From Catonia carolina (lineage: Eukaryota; Arthropoda; Insecta; Hemiptera; Achilidae), in assembly GCA_035578175.1 (NCBI GenBank), contig JAQMRL010000002.1:133612171-133676170 (forward strand): 64,000 bases of DNA, in the 5' to 3' direction. A program made the translations under genes and the position numbers. This document shows, piece by piece, positions 33,090-48,200 of the stretch. How positions within the stretch are numbered: position 1 is the first letter of the stretch; every line of letters begins with the position of its first letter. The notes below the pieces were generated by a model. The model was given only the letters and a program-made list of their open reading frames with translations, was not told the DNA's origin and ran no database searches.

Positions 33090-36000
33090 TTATAATTGAT
33101 GAGGAAAATATAGTAGGGAGCTGACATGTTTGCTAGCGCGGGTTGAAGGGCAAGGGAGGCGACAGTGAGACGTGATGTTGTCATAGCAACGGTTGCTTTA
33201 AATCCATATGGTGACGTGTGTACATTCTGAAAATAACTAGGTACTCTCATATTTGTCAGTTGTTACTATGAGACCGTTCACTGTAGTGGTGTTAATATAT
33301 TACGCTCGCGGCTCGTGAAGTTATCAATCTAGTTATTGTTTATAATCTAATATTGTTATACGTGGTCTGTTTATAAACAAACTGATATAAAAAATATAAC
33401 ACTCGGTAGTAAAATATTAAAAACTAATACATTTTTTGTTATATAGGCTATTATAATAAACTTTTAGTATATTAATAAAATATTTTAGAATATTAGTTTA
33501 AAATCTAATAAAATATTTTGGTACTTCAGTAGTTATTAGAAATGGTTTTGTGACTAATATTTTTAGAACAGCACATACTAATGGTATTATTACTGCTACT
33601 AGGTTATAGGAGGAGGAGAATCGTACAAACAATTCTCTCCTACCGAATTCCTCACGCTAGCAATCAAATGAGCTCCAATCTATACAAACCTGCAGTTTTT
33701 TAAGTAAAAATAATCAGAAAACAATAAAACCTTAATATTTCTGCTCTGTCAATGTTCTGGTGCTTTGTTTTATAAGATTATGTCAATAACCATTAGGCAA
33801 GTATATACTTATATATTCTAAAATCTATAGAAATGGAAATAAATTTGAAATAAGCAAAACGGAAATTGACATTTTATTACAAAATTTCGTATATTTATAA
33901 TAATTAGGCATACTTATGGTAAAATTACAAATTCACTTACCTATACTTAGACTATTATTAAAATATTATTACATAGTCATATTTGCGTACTTAAAAAAAG
34001 TTATTGAACTTAATATAATTTTGATTTTTGCAGGGCATTAGGCCTACAACTTTAAACTGTATCAGCATAGTTTACATTAAAAATAAATCATACACACTTT
34101 AATATAAAACAGTACTAGGTATAATCAGTAATGTATTATGGTAAATATACGTGGTAACAATGTACTGACTATTTTCAATCAATTACCATATTTTTAACAA
34201 ATTTTAAATGTATTGAATATTATTGTAAGCAAAACATATTTTTATTTTTAAGTATTCTAAAATTAAAAAAATATAAAGTATGATTTCAAATTGTGTTGTT
34301 CAGTAAAAAATTAATTGTGTCTTAATAATATACCACTTAGATATTTTGAAAAAAATCCGTTATACATTCAATTATAACAAGATTGTTTATGTTACAATAT
34401 TATATGATACCTATATTACATAATTTATTAATTTACAAAACCTATATCTAATACATTATATAAAATTATAAACTATAACTAGATTATGAAAAAATGGTAA
34501 ATAGTAAAAAAAATGGTAATTATGTCGTAGCTAATTATATTATGGTAATACGTGTCTCAAATAAATTTGAGTAAACAATGAACGTTAATTATATTAATTT
34601 TTATTTGAATTTTGTTTACTCATTGAATATTGGCACCACTGTATTTTACTTTCTTTAAAATATTAACTTGTTTCATTGGAAATATTATCATTTTTGTTCC
34701 CCAAAGTCCTAACCTTCAATTAATATATTGTATAGTATTTTTAATATTATATTTTATATTTTCTTTTATAAAGGTAAAAATCATTTAAAGTGAAATCAAA
34801 AAGGGAACTTCTTTTCAAATTATATTTCAAAGAATTAAATACAAGAAAATTGGTAGTATTTTTTATTATATTGGTAATATTTTTTTCAAATAAAGTCTGA
34901 AATGAAATGTTTAGTTATCTTCTTCCATTTTTACATATAAAATATAAACAATTTTGTATTTTTTAATGATATTTGATTATATTTTACAAACTGTGTGAAC
35001 CTGCATTTAAAATTATACGATACATACATTACTTCACATTTCATTCAGCTAAACAACATTTATCTCATGCCAAGATCAAATTATTATTTTTTAGTGTAAA
35101 AAATTAATTTAGATTTTAATACAAAACATATTGCAGAATTTGATATAACAAATCATTTTATTCAAAAATAAATTTATTAATAAGGAAAATGAGACAATTT
35201 AATGAAACATAAAAGAGATAAACTAAAATATTTTGTATAAAATTATTACAAAATAAATAAAAATCATACATGCTCCATACATACACAAATTATATTACAA
35301 ATTTTACTTAATGTAAAATTATATTCAAGCTACTAATTAACATTAATATAATAATTTTGATTTGTTGTAAATAATTTAAAATACTACATGAAATTTATAT
35401 CATGTAACAATTGAAAACCATAGATTAATAAAATTTCAATTTAACTTTTTTTATTGTTATTAAATCCTTTACTTAAAGAACATACTTTAAAAAACAACAT
35501 TCACCGTCTTTAAAACATATTTTCTTAAAATAAATCCTTGCTATAAGTTTGATTTTTTGCTCAGTTTTTATACTATTAACAGGAATATCCATACTCGTTT
35601 TTATATAATTATTTCTAATAGAAATTTAAATACGTGAACTTGTATTACAACAATATACAAGAAAAGAGTTAGTTCATTTTAAAATTAATTCCTTTAGTCA
35701 AGTATAACATAGATTATACCTAAATAAGAAATTTGTGCATAATGCATTTCTAATTAGAAAGGTGTTATTACTGTATATAACACACGTTTTGCTTTTTATT
35801 ATTTAGTCCAAAATTTTGGTTATTTTAATAGTTTACAGTCGTTAATTTTCTCTACAGATTTACTATACTAAGAATGTACAATACTCGATTGGTATTCTTT
35901 TGTGACAGTGATACTTACCCTAAATGTTTTTATATGGTATGATAATATTGTGAATTATGCAATAAAAGCATACGATGTTTTTTTATGATTTGATGTTTAC

Positions 36001-36107
36001 TGATGGTGTTTGATGTTTGAAGTAGATTGTAGATTAAATGTTTGGTATGTTTACTTCTAAATTGAAATTCTTATGAAGTGTGATTTTTTTATGAGATAAT
36101 GTCATTT
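33090..36107. other. AT-rich non-coding stretch, with 3' UTR of the exon gene at its right end
   Basis: No coding sequence is supported. The left 250 bases (33,120-33,320) are GC-richer and contain the short inverted pair tagcaacggttgct. From about 33,320 rightward the sequence is among the most AT-rich in the window. The right end must hold the minus-strand 3' UTR after the stop at 36,108. Several AATAAA-type signals occur on that strand and none can be preferred. Confidence 0.4.
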
Positions 36108-36224
36108 TTACGAGCCTGGATATTTAAGTTCATGTATTGGTACATCTTTTACTGTTGTTCCTGACGATGATCCTAGCAATCCTGTTATTGTATTCAACAT
36201 CTTTGTGAAAATTGCAAACTTCAA
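36108..36224 (-). CDS. terminal exon of the Gly/Ser-rich repeat gene
   Basis: After the acceptor ttttttgtttcag the exon reads LKFAIFTKMLNTITGLLGSS, then SGTTVKDVPIHELKYPGS and a TAA at 36,110-36,108. It is 39 codons including the stop, entered in phase 0. The LLGSSSG run matches the end of the repeat unit in the exon at 46,128-46,226. The hydrophobic-amphipathic start could be a helix. Confidence 0.72.
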   Translation of the reverse strand: MKFAIFTKMLNTITGLLGSSSGTTVKDVPIHELKYPGS

Positions 36225-39200
36225 CTGAAACAAAAAATTAAACAATGAAAATAACAACGAAATTCACAAACTATTACAAATTAAATAACCAGGGTGTCTT
36301 GACTGGATGGATCATCGAAGTTACAAATTAATCACTTATCAAAGTACAAGCTGCAATACCTCACAGATCATAAAAATTTATATTCCTTTTTCAACCATAC
36401 TAAAAATCAGACTTTTCTTAAAGTTAAATCAACTATACATTAAACTATATGTTCTCATTAAGTTGAACAGTAACCATAATTATTTGTTAATTTACGTGAT
36501 TACAATTTCAGCCATGAATAAAAATTTTATTGTTATCCTGTAGGAAGGAAACTGTTTTACAATACAATCTATTCTACGTAGAAATCTACAATATATTCTT
36601 ACGTAGAAAAATAAGTAGATAAGTTTGCTTTTTACGCTACACATGTCGGGACCAAAGAAAACCTTCCAATGGAGGAACTTAAGTTAAATTTTAACGTCAC
36701 AGAGTTCTTTCACGAGATGTGTTTCCGCCCACGTTTTCTTTTTTACGTTAATTAATTGTATCGTATTTTGTGTTGTCATATTCATTGATTGTATCTAACA
36801 GATTGTGAATCTTTTGAATAAAGGTTTTAAAAAATAACGTTAATTTATTTCATGTGTTCCATTGTCATTTTAAAATAAGTCTGTAGAATATACTCGTTTC
36901 AGTCGGGGAGTGTCATTTGAATCAACTAAACGTGTGATGGTGTGATATGATTTGTGTGTGATTTAAGTCTTCTTTGGTATTGTATACTGAATGTCGTATG
37001 TATTTGATGTTTAATTGCAGGAATGTTTAAATTTCTGTGAAATAATTATGCTGTTTGTTATGTATCAAGGCGATATTGTGATAATATTTATGTTATGGCT
37101 GTTAAAAAATAAACTAAGTAGTTCCGGGGATAAACTAACGGTTGTAAATACCCAAAATGGTAATGCGGAAAAACATTGAATAAAAAGGTAGTAAGAAATA
37201 AAACAATAAACTGGCGGTGACCTGTCAGTGGGTGGGGCGCCTCTCCATGCACGTCATTCATGTCATATCATTCATTCACTCTCACCTACCATTATACTCA
37301 CTGTTTTTTTACTTTATAACAGTTGTGAAATTTCACTAATCAATTTTTTTTTCATTTTGTTTTATTTTGCAACTGTAAACATACAACCAGCAAAAAGGTT
37401 TACATCTTGTGTCAATTACAAAAAAAAATCGCGTTAATTGCTTTGAGGTGGACACCACCCAAAGTAGCTCTCCAGATAATGAAAAATGTGTTAAATTTTA
37501 ATTTCATATTTTTGTACACGTAATCACTATTTGAGTCGTGTTAGTGTGTCATGTCTCTACTCCATCGGCGTTTCAGTCGTCTTCGTGGTACTCCTGGTAG
37601 GTCTGGAGAATTCATGTTGCATATTAAGGGATTATTATGACTTTGAAGTTTTTCTCTGAACCTGCGGTATAATTTTAGAAATGTGTCGTTAACTAATCAA
37701 TTTGAAAAAAATTAGTCAAATCTACAATCCATGAAAAAGAATCAAAAGTGTGTCGTGTGTTTACGTTTTAGTTGTTATGATGTATTATTGATGTCCAAGA
37801 GATTAATGGCCGGAGTATTAGAATGCTTTTTCTATATTTTTTACGGTACGTTGAAGTCTCTATGTTATTTTCTTTTTTATTTATACATAACAAGGAGCTT
37901 TAGTAATGATCTTAATATTTTGGGTTGAAAACGTTGGATAATGTTAATAATGAAGTACTTCCCACAGCTGTAGTATGCTGTACGTCCATGGAAGTTTAAA
38001 ATAATTAATTCATTGTATAATGTCAGTAACAAATTTCTATCAAATATCCCAAACATTTGTTTGAATTTTAGGTAGTATTTAACTGTTTACATTAAATAAG
38101 TTAAAAGCAAATTATCAAAACAGTATTAATTAAACATCGTCATTAAATTTCTTTCTGGGTTTACCATTAATAACTCAATTATCAATAGAAAACCCAGGAA
38201 AGGTTGTTGATTACCGCTATTGTAACTATATTATAATCGTAATTATAATTATTTACATTCTTGTTTTTATTTCAATGTAAAACTTGACACAGCCTATTTT
38301 ACAACACGTTTTGAATAAATGTAAAAATGTAACGGATTATAAACCGTTTGGTCGGGAAACAGCTTTTCTTATATATAAATAAAGGAGAAAGTCGGGAATT
38401 TACGCATTGTAATCTTAAAACTATTAAAACTGAAATAATTATAATTAACAACAAAATCCTGTTCTTAAATACATTTGACAGATCCTTCAATAACGGCAAT
38501 TCCTTTTAGTAATTACGATTTGTAAAATAAATGAAAATAAAATAATATATTGCAACACATTTTACGATGATTTCTTATGTAATAGGAGAGTAAAATGTCT
38601 GTTAGATATTGTTGGAATTACCAAATGTAAGTGGACGCGGACTTCTTTCACTGAACTTAGAAGAAAAATACAACTTATTTAACAACTAAGAATTTCATAA
38701 TATATTATTTTTTATTTAATTTTATAAATTTTATTTAACATATTGTTTTATTACTTGCGGTTGTAATATAAATAAAAAAAATATAAATAATTTTAATTAG
38801 TCATGTTTTAAATTATTTATGCGTCTTTTTAAAATGGTTTTGTAATTCCAATTTGGTTATTTGCTAGTCCTTGTTTTAAAGTGTAATATTATTACCATTA
38901 TAGATTTTTTTATGGCATTTAATGTAATTTAAGTGCAAATTTTATTGTTAAAAAAGTGCTGTAGGCAGTTTTTTATTACACATTGAGAATTAGATGTGTT
39001 GGAGAAATAATGGACATAATTGTATACCAATATAAATAACGTACCATGAAATAGGTGGTTTAATTCGCTTTTATTTTTGTTTAATGAAATTTAGAAGGTA
39101 AGTAACCATGAAAATAATGGTTTCTGAAAAGATCTTGTAATTGCAGCGACAAGGTAAATCATTAAGAATAGGAATGAAATGAACTTTTCTATGATTATAA

Positions 39201-42200
39201 TTGTTACCGCCACCCCTTCTAATTAATCATTTACTGTGTTTCCGGCCTTCAATACTTCTCAGGGCCCTTGTTGGTGTGGTAGGCCCTTTGGCGGCGTACC
39301 GACAAACCTTTCGGCTGCGTACTGACAGAAGGCTTTGTTGCCAAGGCCCAGTGAGCAACCGCCCTCTACTACAGCGCTCTCGGCAACTATATAAAGAGCG
39401 CTACACTCAACAGGAGAAATCAATTCCGATCCAGACAGCAGATAAGACGTCCACCATCGGCAACACGGCTACCGGACTCCAGCGAAGACTAATCGACGAC
39501 CCCGCAAGAGAGAAGATGATGCTTCCGCTCGGCGATCCGTCACTGTTAGCCGTCGACCGGACCGTCATCGCCCGCTAACGCGAGCGATGCCCACAGCGGT
39601 CCCTCGAACGAGCTTTACGCCCACCGGACCCGACGAAGCAGCCATGAATGCACTACTGCGAGGGAAGAAGATGATGTCTTGTCTGGACGACGACAGCCCT
39701 GTCCCCCAGCTCCTCGACCGCCACGACGACTACGACCGACGCTTCCCATCAAGACGACCACCGCTTATACGGCCCTTTTCAGGGCCACCAATAAATAAAA
39801 GGTTGTAACTTGCCACTTAATATCGCCATCCGGTGACATAATGATAGAATTGACATCGATAATAGTTATAATTGAACTTATTTAAAATGGACTAATTAAT
39901 ATGATTAGTTGCTTAATGCTGCATTTTTAGCTTAATTCTACTTGAATAGGGAAATGAGTAGTATTTGTTCATATCAGCTGGTCACCATTAAATGTGTGAA
40001 GCGACCGTTGTTTCTTAACAATTTAAAGAAACTTCTACTAGCTCATTCATCCAAAGGAATTATACTGAATAAATGTAAAATATTCAGTAATTAATCTGTT
40101 ATCTAAAATTTTTACACTGATTCGAGACTAAAAAATTCTTGAAAAGTTTAATGGCTCGTTTGTAGGCATTCCCAGCTTTTGATTGACAACAAACTACTTT
40201 TGTACAAATCCATGCTGAAGCCGGTTTGGACCTACGGAATTCAGTTATGGGTAACAGTATCGACTTCCAACATCGAGATTCTGCAACGGTTTCAATAAGA
40301 AGCTCTGCGAACCATACTAAATGCACCGTGGTATATTATTAACGCCGATATACATCGTGATATGGATGTGCAGACGGTACGAGAAGAAATACGGAGTTTC
40401 AGTTGTAAATACATCAAACGTCTAAACAACCACGTAAATCACTTAGCACTGAATCTCTTAGACAACAGCAATGATGTTCATAGACTAAAACGTGCTACAG
40501 AACTGAACCTCACAGGGCGATTCTGATAGTGTGATTTTATATTGTAAATAATATAATGTTAATATTCTGTAGATGACGGGCGTGTTTGAGTGTGAATGTG
40601 TAAATAACTGATTAAAAATGTTTACTTATCTCCAGTAAAGTTCGGTGTACATATATTTTGAATCATGTACTTATTATTACTTCTCATTCTGTTTTTTTCG
40701 TTTTAAAGAAGGTTTTGGTTATTTTATTTTATTTTTATTTGTTTTTAAACTATCTAATTTTGATTGTAAATAGTAATTCAGAGCAGTATAATATGTTTTT
40801 ATGTTATAATTTGTTAATTACACCAGTGGGTTGTAATTTGTTCATGTGTTACTTCAAAAATTGATAAGTTGCACTTATTGTTATAAAACAGATTATGCAT
40901 TAGAACAAAATTATATGAAAAAAACTTAAATTTCAGAAAACTTATAATAATATAATTTAAAAATGAATAAAATAAAAATTAATCTTTTACCCTTAAGAAT
41001 AGTTGAAGTTTTTGTTGAATCAATCCTGCTTTAGCACCATTCTGAAAAACAAATAAAATTATGAATCAACAGTTTCCATAGCAACCGTTTTAAGCACAAA
41101 ATTCACAAAGCAACAAAGCATTTCTCAAATTATTGTCGTTTTTTTGGTATTTTTCTAAGGGCAGTATTGATCCCAAAAGAAATTTCCATTGATATTGATT
41201 GACTGGAAAAAACGTGAGAAAACAACCTGAAAATTATATTTTTGTATCGAATTGGTTTATGTGCACGTTAATATATTAAACTTTTATAATACTGATACTG
41301 TACCTTCTTATGGCATTCTTTTAAAGGAAATTTACCCTTTCAAATTCTTTGGCAGTTTATTAAGAGGTCAGTCAATTTTGAAAGACAAGTGAAAAACGAT
41401 TTCTTGGACACATGAACAAAGCTTGTAGGGAATCTCTCAACAAATTTAACTTATTGGATCATGAGGTTGTTCTACTATATGTAAAGTTTTTATCTGCATG
41501 TGCAATGTCAATTTAATTTAATCAGCCTAAATTTTGGGAGGGTATTTTTTAGTGGTCATACTGTAATTAGATTAACAATTATTTTCACTATTTTCACAAC
41601 TTTTTAGACTGTGCTCTAATAGAGTACATTTTGTATGTATAATGGATATAAACTTTTGAGGAAATTCTACAAATAACTTTTGAGGGAACAGTATTTACGT
41701 ACACGATCTGCTACTCAAAATCTCAAAGCAAGAGCAAATAAATCGTATGAAGTTATTATTACATTTTTTAAAACTTTTCAATTTACTGTCTTGCACACCT
41801 ATGCAGTTTCAGACAAACAGAAGTAAACATTGTTAATGTTGCGAGAAGGTTTAGCGTAATAAAATTTTCCAACTTCTAGCCGAAAAAGAAACAAAAAAAA
41901 TCAGCTTTGCAATTGATTACTTTCATCACATTTACAAGGCCTCTCATTATGCGGTTTTGGGTTCGAATCCCATTCAGGCACGGCATATTTTCATACGTTT
42001 CAAAAATCATTTCACCCTTCATTGTCTGTATTAGCAGTAATTGCAGAACAGTCGGACGTTAAAAAAAAAACAAAAAAATTGACATGTATTTTATAAATAT
42101 TAGAACTATCAGTACTTTTATACAGCGTATTTACCTGCAATGATTTGGTTATACTATCAGCATAACTTATCTGTACGTAAGCTTGCATAACGACAATTTA

Positions 42201-45200
42201 GCAGGCGCAATATACATAATATTGTAAGAACCAGCTAAACGAAGTACAAAATTATATATTTTTCACTGTTCATATCACATAATGTCTCGTGTTGAATAAT
42301 TACAAATACTTGCTAATTAAACAATTTCGGTAATTTTTTAAATTTTTTAATGCTAATTATTAAAGAGGAAAGTATATGATAGTTTTGACAGAAAATTTCG
42401 ATTTTTGGTTTTATATTTTTATCGATAGTTTAGACCTAGATCTACCAGAAAAACATTAAACTACGTCAAAATATCATTATAACAAAAACAGTAAAGTTTT
42501 TATTAGGTTTACTCAGAAAAGCTACTATGTCACACCATGACCAAATATTTTTCATATTATAACTCACGTTTTAGTGCAAAAAGAATTTTAGTTGTTAAAA
42601 TATATCTGCATCTGTTTTTAAAATTCTCAGCTGTTAGTTCACCTTTCTAACCACCTGTTGATGGGAAATTTACATCGTGCTTGTGAACATTTTGTGTTTG
42701 ATTTGTGCCTTTTTGTTTTTCGCCTTTTCTTGTAAATTTAGATTTTTAACATTTAGGTACATTTTTATCAGTAACCATTCAACCTACCTAGCTAAAATTT
42801 TTACGAGATATTCAAATCGTACATGCACATTATACCGACATGTTCATGACTTCGTCAGGTGCACCAACAATTAGTAATACGCAAAAAAAACGCGGAAAAG
42901 TTTTTATGTTATTGGTTTTTTTAAAATTAATTTTATGATCCAACAGATTCAATTGAAAAAATGTCAGTAGCTAAAGAAACCCGACAACTATAAGCGTATC
43001 AAGTTTTATTTTCCTTTCTTTTACTAATCCTATGACAATTGTACCTAAAAAGAACAAAATTAACGTTGGCAGAATACATAGTACAATTTCCCTTGATAAT
43101 TAAGTGTTATTATATTTGTTTTATGTAGTTTGATATTAAAATTTTAATTATTTATTGAAATTTTGGATTATCACATACCACGGCTCCAACACCATCTCCT
43201 CCGCTACTTCCGCTCGAATTGCTGAGTCCAAAAATATCACCACCTCCACCACCTGATGCATCACCTCCGCTTGAAGTGCCCTGTCAATAAAACAAACAAA
43301 ATATTTTAATATAAATGTTCTCAATTTAATTTCTTTCTGTACATGTGACAACACTTTGAAATTCGTTGCTATGACGCACTTTATCGTCTGTTAATATGTT
43401 TCTCGTAATTGTTAGTTTGTAAATAAAAGACAGAGTAACCAGCAGGGGAAAGTGTGTCACCATGATGACTGACAAGATTCGGACAAAAAATAAAACAAAG
43501 GGAAGAAAATAGAAGGAGGAAAAGGAGAAGAATAAAATACACGTCTTCATGTTTATAAATTTTTTTTTACTTTAGGTACCGAAGTCATTAGCAACTGCTG
43601 TGAGCTAGGAAGAGGTGATTTTTAACTCCAGACCCTTCTAATTGAACATACTGCTTCACCCCAAAAATTTCGCCATGGAGGCTCGTCGTCTTGGTCGTTT
43701 TGTCAAAAAATAATAAAAAAGTTATGCCATAAACTGTGGTAGAATTAACATACTAATTTTCTAAAATTCTTATGCTGGATATATTTTATAATATTCCCAC
43801 TAGTATTCAATTTCTCTCGTAAATTAACATTAACTTCAAGAAATTTAGTTTTCTCTTCCTTAACGGCAATTTTCTTAGTCGTTTATAATCAATAAAACCC
43901 AAATAAAGTAACTTCAAAAGTTTTTATAATTTTTTATGTAGCCCACGTCCCTATTGTCCTTTTACTGTGTAGGTTTTTATTCTTTATTCAGTTCACTCAA
44001 TATTTTTCTATAGATATTTGGGAAAGCCTTCGAATTTCATTAACTGTAATTTTTCTGCCTAATGATGGAATGTTGTTGTTTAGGTCGTCAGCCGAAAGGC
44101 TGGTTAGAAGCTGTTAAGGTATTATTACGTAAAATGAGGAGTGAGGTGGTTTACAATTGCCTTCCTCACTGAGTGGAAAAGTATGCTTATCAGCATGCCA
44201 GGCCCTCTGAAATACACGTATTTTCCACTCTGCAAATGACACCTAACTTCATTCATCACAGGATTTGGCTGTTTAATTTAATTCATTGCTGTCAGAGGAG
44301 ATAACTCTGACTAATGTCTTTTACACCTCTACCTTCTTTTGTTCTTAAATGCTTCAGTCATATAATTGGCTGACCATGTAATAAGAAACAGAAAATAAGA
44401 AACACTTTCCATTCATTTACCACAAGGTCTGGCTGTATAATAAAATTCATTACTTTCAGAGAAGATAACTCTGATTAGTGTTTTTTACACATCTACCTCT
44501 TCTGTTCTTAAATGATTCAGTTTTTAAATTGGCAGCACATCTGATTAGAAACAGAACTATTTTTTAGCCCTGCAACTAACAGATTGAGTGCAAATAATTT
44601 AACACTCTACCTGCCTGTTATATGCTAAATGATGCTAAATGACTTTACTATAAATTTGTACCTCAACAATCATAATACAAAGAATTTCTTTGTGATTTTT
44701 TTTAAAGTACGATAATTGAATGATATTATTTTTTTTAAAGTATTCTTAACGTAGGCTTTGCGATCTAACATGTTATATAATTGTTCAAGTTTCATTTCTC
44801 TCCTTGAACCATTATCAATGTTAAAAATAAAATTTATCAGATATTTCTATGGACGTTCTGCTTCATCTATCTCATTCTTACACCTTTCATTATCATATAA
44901 CTAAATTATCTCCATTTCTTTCTCCTCTCGTGCTTTCATAATTTGCTTTACACTTTCAAACAGTATTTCTTTACGTACAAGGATAAGAAGGATGACCTCT
45001 GACTAACTTTCGCGAACACTTCTCCCTGGTAGCTATATTTAATTTCTGCTGACCTTAACCACCAGGTGAATACATCATGTATATTAATTATTAAAACAAT
45101 AGATCTTGCTTTCCACATTGTTTCTTTTTTACTTCCTTGTAAATTTCTGTCAATAAATCATCATTTACCAGAAATTTTTTTCTTTTCCATTACAGTAAGT

Positions 45201-48200
45201 ACGAAAATAAATTATTACTTTTCTTAACATTAATACAATAAAGTATTGTTGTAGTTATTTCATTTACTTTATCATTTTGAGTAATTTTGTTTAAATTAAC
45301 TTAATTAAATTATTTTTTAATAAATTTTTCGATAAAATAAATTATCTATAAATTTATAGATAATACCTACAAACTTATCAAGCTATAAAAATTATTAAAG
45401 TCTGATGAATTATTATTATTCAAATTTGTAATAATTCTGTATTAAAACCACTTAATCCTACGTTTACGATGGTTTAATGTAAAGTGATATAACAACCGTT
45501 TGTTGTACATTATTTGTTTTTAAATAATTATCATTTACGCGTTAAAATAAATAAAAACTCCTTACATGCTTCTAAACTAGAAGTTTACTGTCAAAACAAA
45601 TATGTATAACTTGACTTGGTTAGTCTTCTAATAAAATATATGTTACCTCTAAATAAAAAAAATACTGCTGTAAATATTCTTAGTTTTCATTTGACCAGTG
45701 ATTAAAAAATCCTGCTCAAATTTAATGATTACGGTTTTCATTTACCAAGATTCAAAATTTATGTTGTAGAGAAAAGAGAATCTTCGTGCAGATTTTAAGG
45801 GTTGATATTATATCATGATCGTTTGATAAATACACTTTAACAATATTTGAAGTAAGTAAAACAAGAGAATTCTTAATTTAGCACTAATATATTCCAATAT
45901 CCAAAGCTCAATTTTTATACAAAATTATAAACAGATGTAGATAATGTGCGTATTTAAAATATACAGTGCAATTTCTTTTTAAATCTCTTTACAAACTATA
46001 AAAGGAGAAGTCCCACTCCAAAATGATTGAATCATTCTTAATAGATAAATTATTCTAAACAATAATATACATAAGCTACAGACAGATACACGAGATAAAT
46101 TTGAAGTTTAATATACAAAATACTTACACCACCGCTGCTGCTTCCAAGTAAAGGTCCGACTAGATTCAAAATGGATCCTGAATCGGATCCACCAGCTGCG
46201 CTGCCTGTTCCTTCACCTCCACTTCCCTGATAGATAATAGGCATAAACAAGGCTACTAATCACTACGCACAGTTTTCTTTATACATAAAGCATAAGAACA
46301 CATAATATATAATATAACCTATATTCACAAGTTTAAGCTGACTAAAACGTGACTAAAACTATATTCAAATTATAGGTGCAATGTAGAATAAACTTATAAT
46401 TTATTAAGCATTATTGAAAGATAAAATTGTTTATTTTTTAATTTATAATACCTACAACAGTACAATAACATACAAAACCAAGCAGACATAAATGTATAAT
46501 AAATACATTATATATATTTAAAATTGTAGGAACATTTATTTTTCAATTACTTGATGCAAGTATATTAGAGTTCTTTCAAAACTTTATAGTATTATTTAAA
46601 TAAATCCTTCCAGTAAATGCTCGTAAAACTATTTTGGAATGTTGTTTAACTTGGTTTGTTTTATCAATGACTAAAATACAACTAGTGAGTCTGAAAATGT
46701 TTTGTATGCTAGTATGATATTAAATTGAGACCGATATTCAAAAGTGTCACTCCTACGGTGGATTAACTTTGATCATGCTAAAGTAATTATAATTTAAAAT
46801 AGGTAAAATTTTGAACTGCCCTATGATAACTCTACTCCACAGTTGTTTTAGTCTTCGTTGGCTCCAGGTAAATTTGGGGATGCTTGTGTTCAAAAGAGCT
46901 AATTTTTATGACGTTCAATTTTGTGTTCGATCCATGAATAAATCTGATAAAATGTACGGTTGATATAATATGAAACATACAAATCCTAATGTAAAGTGTG
47001 ATTGATAATGTAGAAGGAAGCATCAGTTATTAGTTTTAGGTAACTTAGGTTGCAATCATTGAATTCTTTGTAACATGAAATTTTTTGCAGCACCGTAAAT
47101 TTGGCCACTATAAGTTCTGATTGGTTTTAGGAAAAATTTATACAATGTGATATCTAAGTGTGGAAACGACTTGTACTTCATATTTCAAAGGGTTTTTGAA
47201 TAAAAAGAAATATGGTTCGATATAGTTTAAAAAAATCTGCATTATGGTGGGTATTTAATTTTTTTCACCATTTTTGATCTTCCATGTTGAATCAAACTTG
47301 ATTTTTTTTATCGAAAGGGTAGTTTTTGAAGGTAATGCGAAGGGATGAAATACATTATTTCGATGTAAAATTTTACAAGTAAATCAATTTGTATAACCCA
47401 TTTTTCTGTTAATGCTTTCGTTAAAGTTATAGGCATTCCAATTTAGAATGATAGAAAACCGTTTTAACAATAAAATGACGTAAATCGTACCATTTGAACA
47501 ATTTTATTGCAATTCTAATCATAATATTTCGGATAACGAACTCTCAATAATTTTATTATTCAATTTTAAACCTACGAAATTGTATAATTAACTCGGTACG
47601 TAAAGTTTTGTTCGCCATATGGTATTACAATTTTGTGAATATATTCAAATAACACGGGATTTTCATACGCCAAACAACTGGATTTTCAAACAATTACGGC
47701 GTATCTGTCATAAGGTGACTACGGAACAAGGAAATGCATGCCGAAGGCATTCGTATTTTGTGAAATATATCATATCCTGTCAAGCCATTTATCGTGACGG
47801 TAAAAATGCTAGCGTGTAAAGGTAATCTTAAGATATATCACTAGTATTTAATAAAATAGATAGATCTATATATAAATCAACACAACCAGGAATTTAAAAT
47901 ACTAAACCATCATGTTCATGAACAAAAAATATCAAAAGAACATTATATTTAATTAACTTCGGTTAATTTATTTAATCTTGAACTTCGTAACCATAATAAA
48001 TCAAATCAACTTTCTTAAAATTATTACAGTATTGTAAAATTACGTCAGAATGAATGTGTAGTAAAAGTAGTCTGTGATAAAATAAACCACTTACAAAATG
48101 TCAAATTTCGTAAGTAGGTATAATCTAATTGACCAAAAATATTTGGTTCAGTAGTAAATCAGTGCTGCAACCAGAAATACTATCATTTTTTCTATTGCAA

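Noticed and set aside
39201..39808. Open frames of 125 and 73 codons as genes
   Set aside because: They coincide with the GC-rich solo LTR; long open frames are expected by composition and cross the TATA and poly(A) signals.
43148..43354. 68-codon minus-strand frame as the coding frame of the 43.2-kb exon
   Set aside because: It is a shadow in another frame; the Gly/Ser frame between the AG and GT borders matches the neighbouring exons.
44215..44590. CRISPR-like tandem repeat
   Set aside because: There are only two diverged units of about 185 bp with no spacers, in a eukaryotic context.
47619..47819. 66-codon frame as a gene
   Set aside because: It opens on a non-ATG codon, has no splice support or similarity by eye, and is one of many frames of this length expected by chance.
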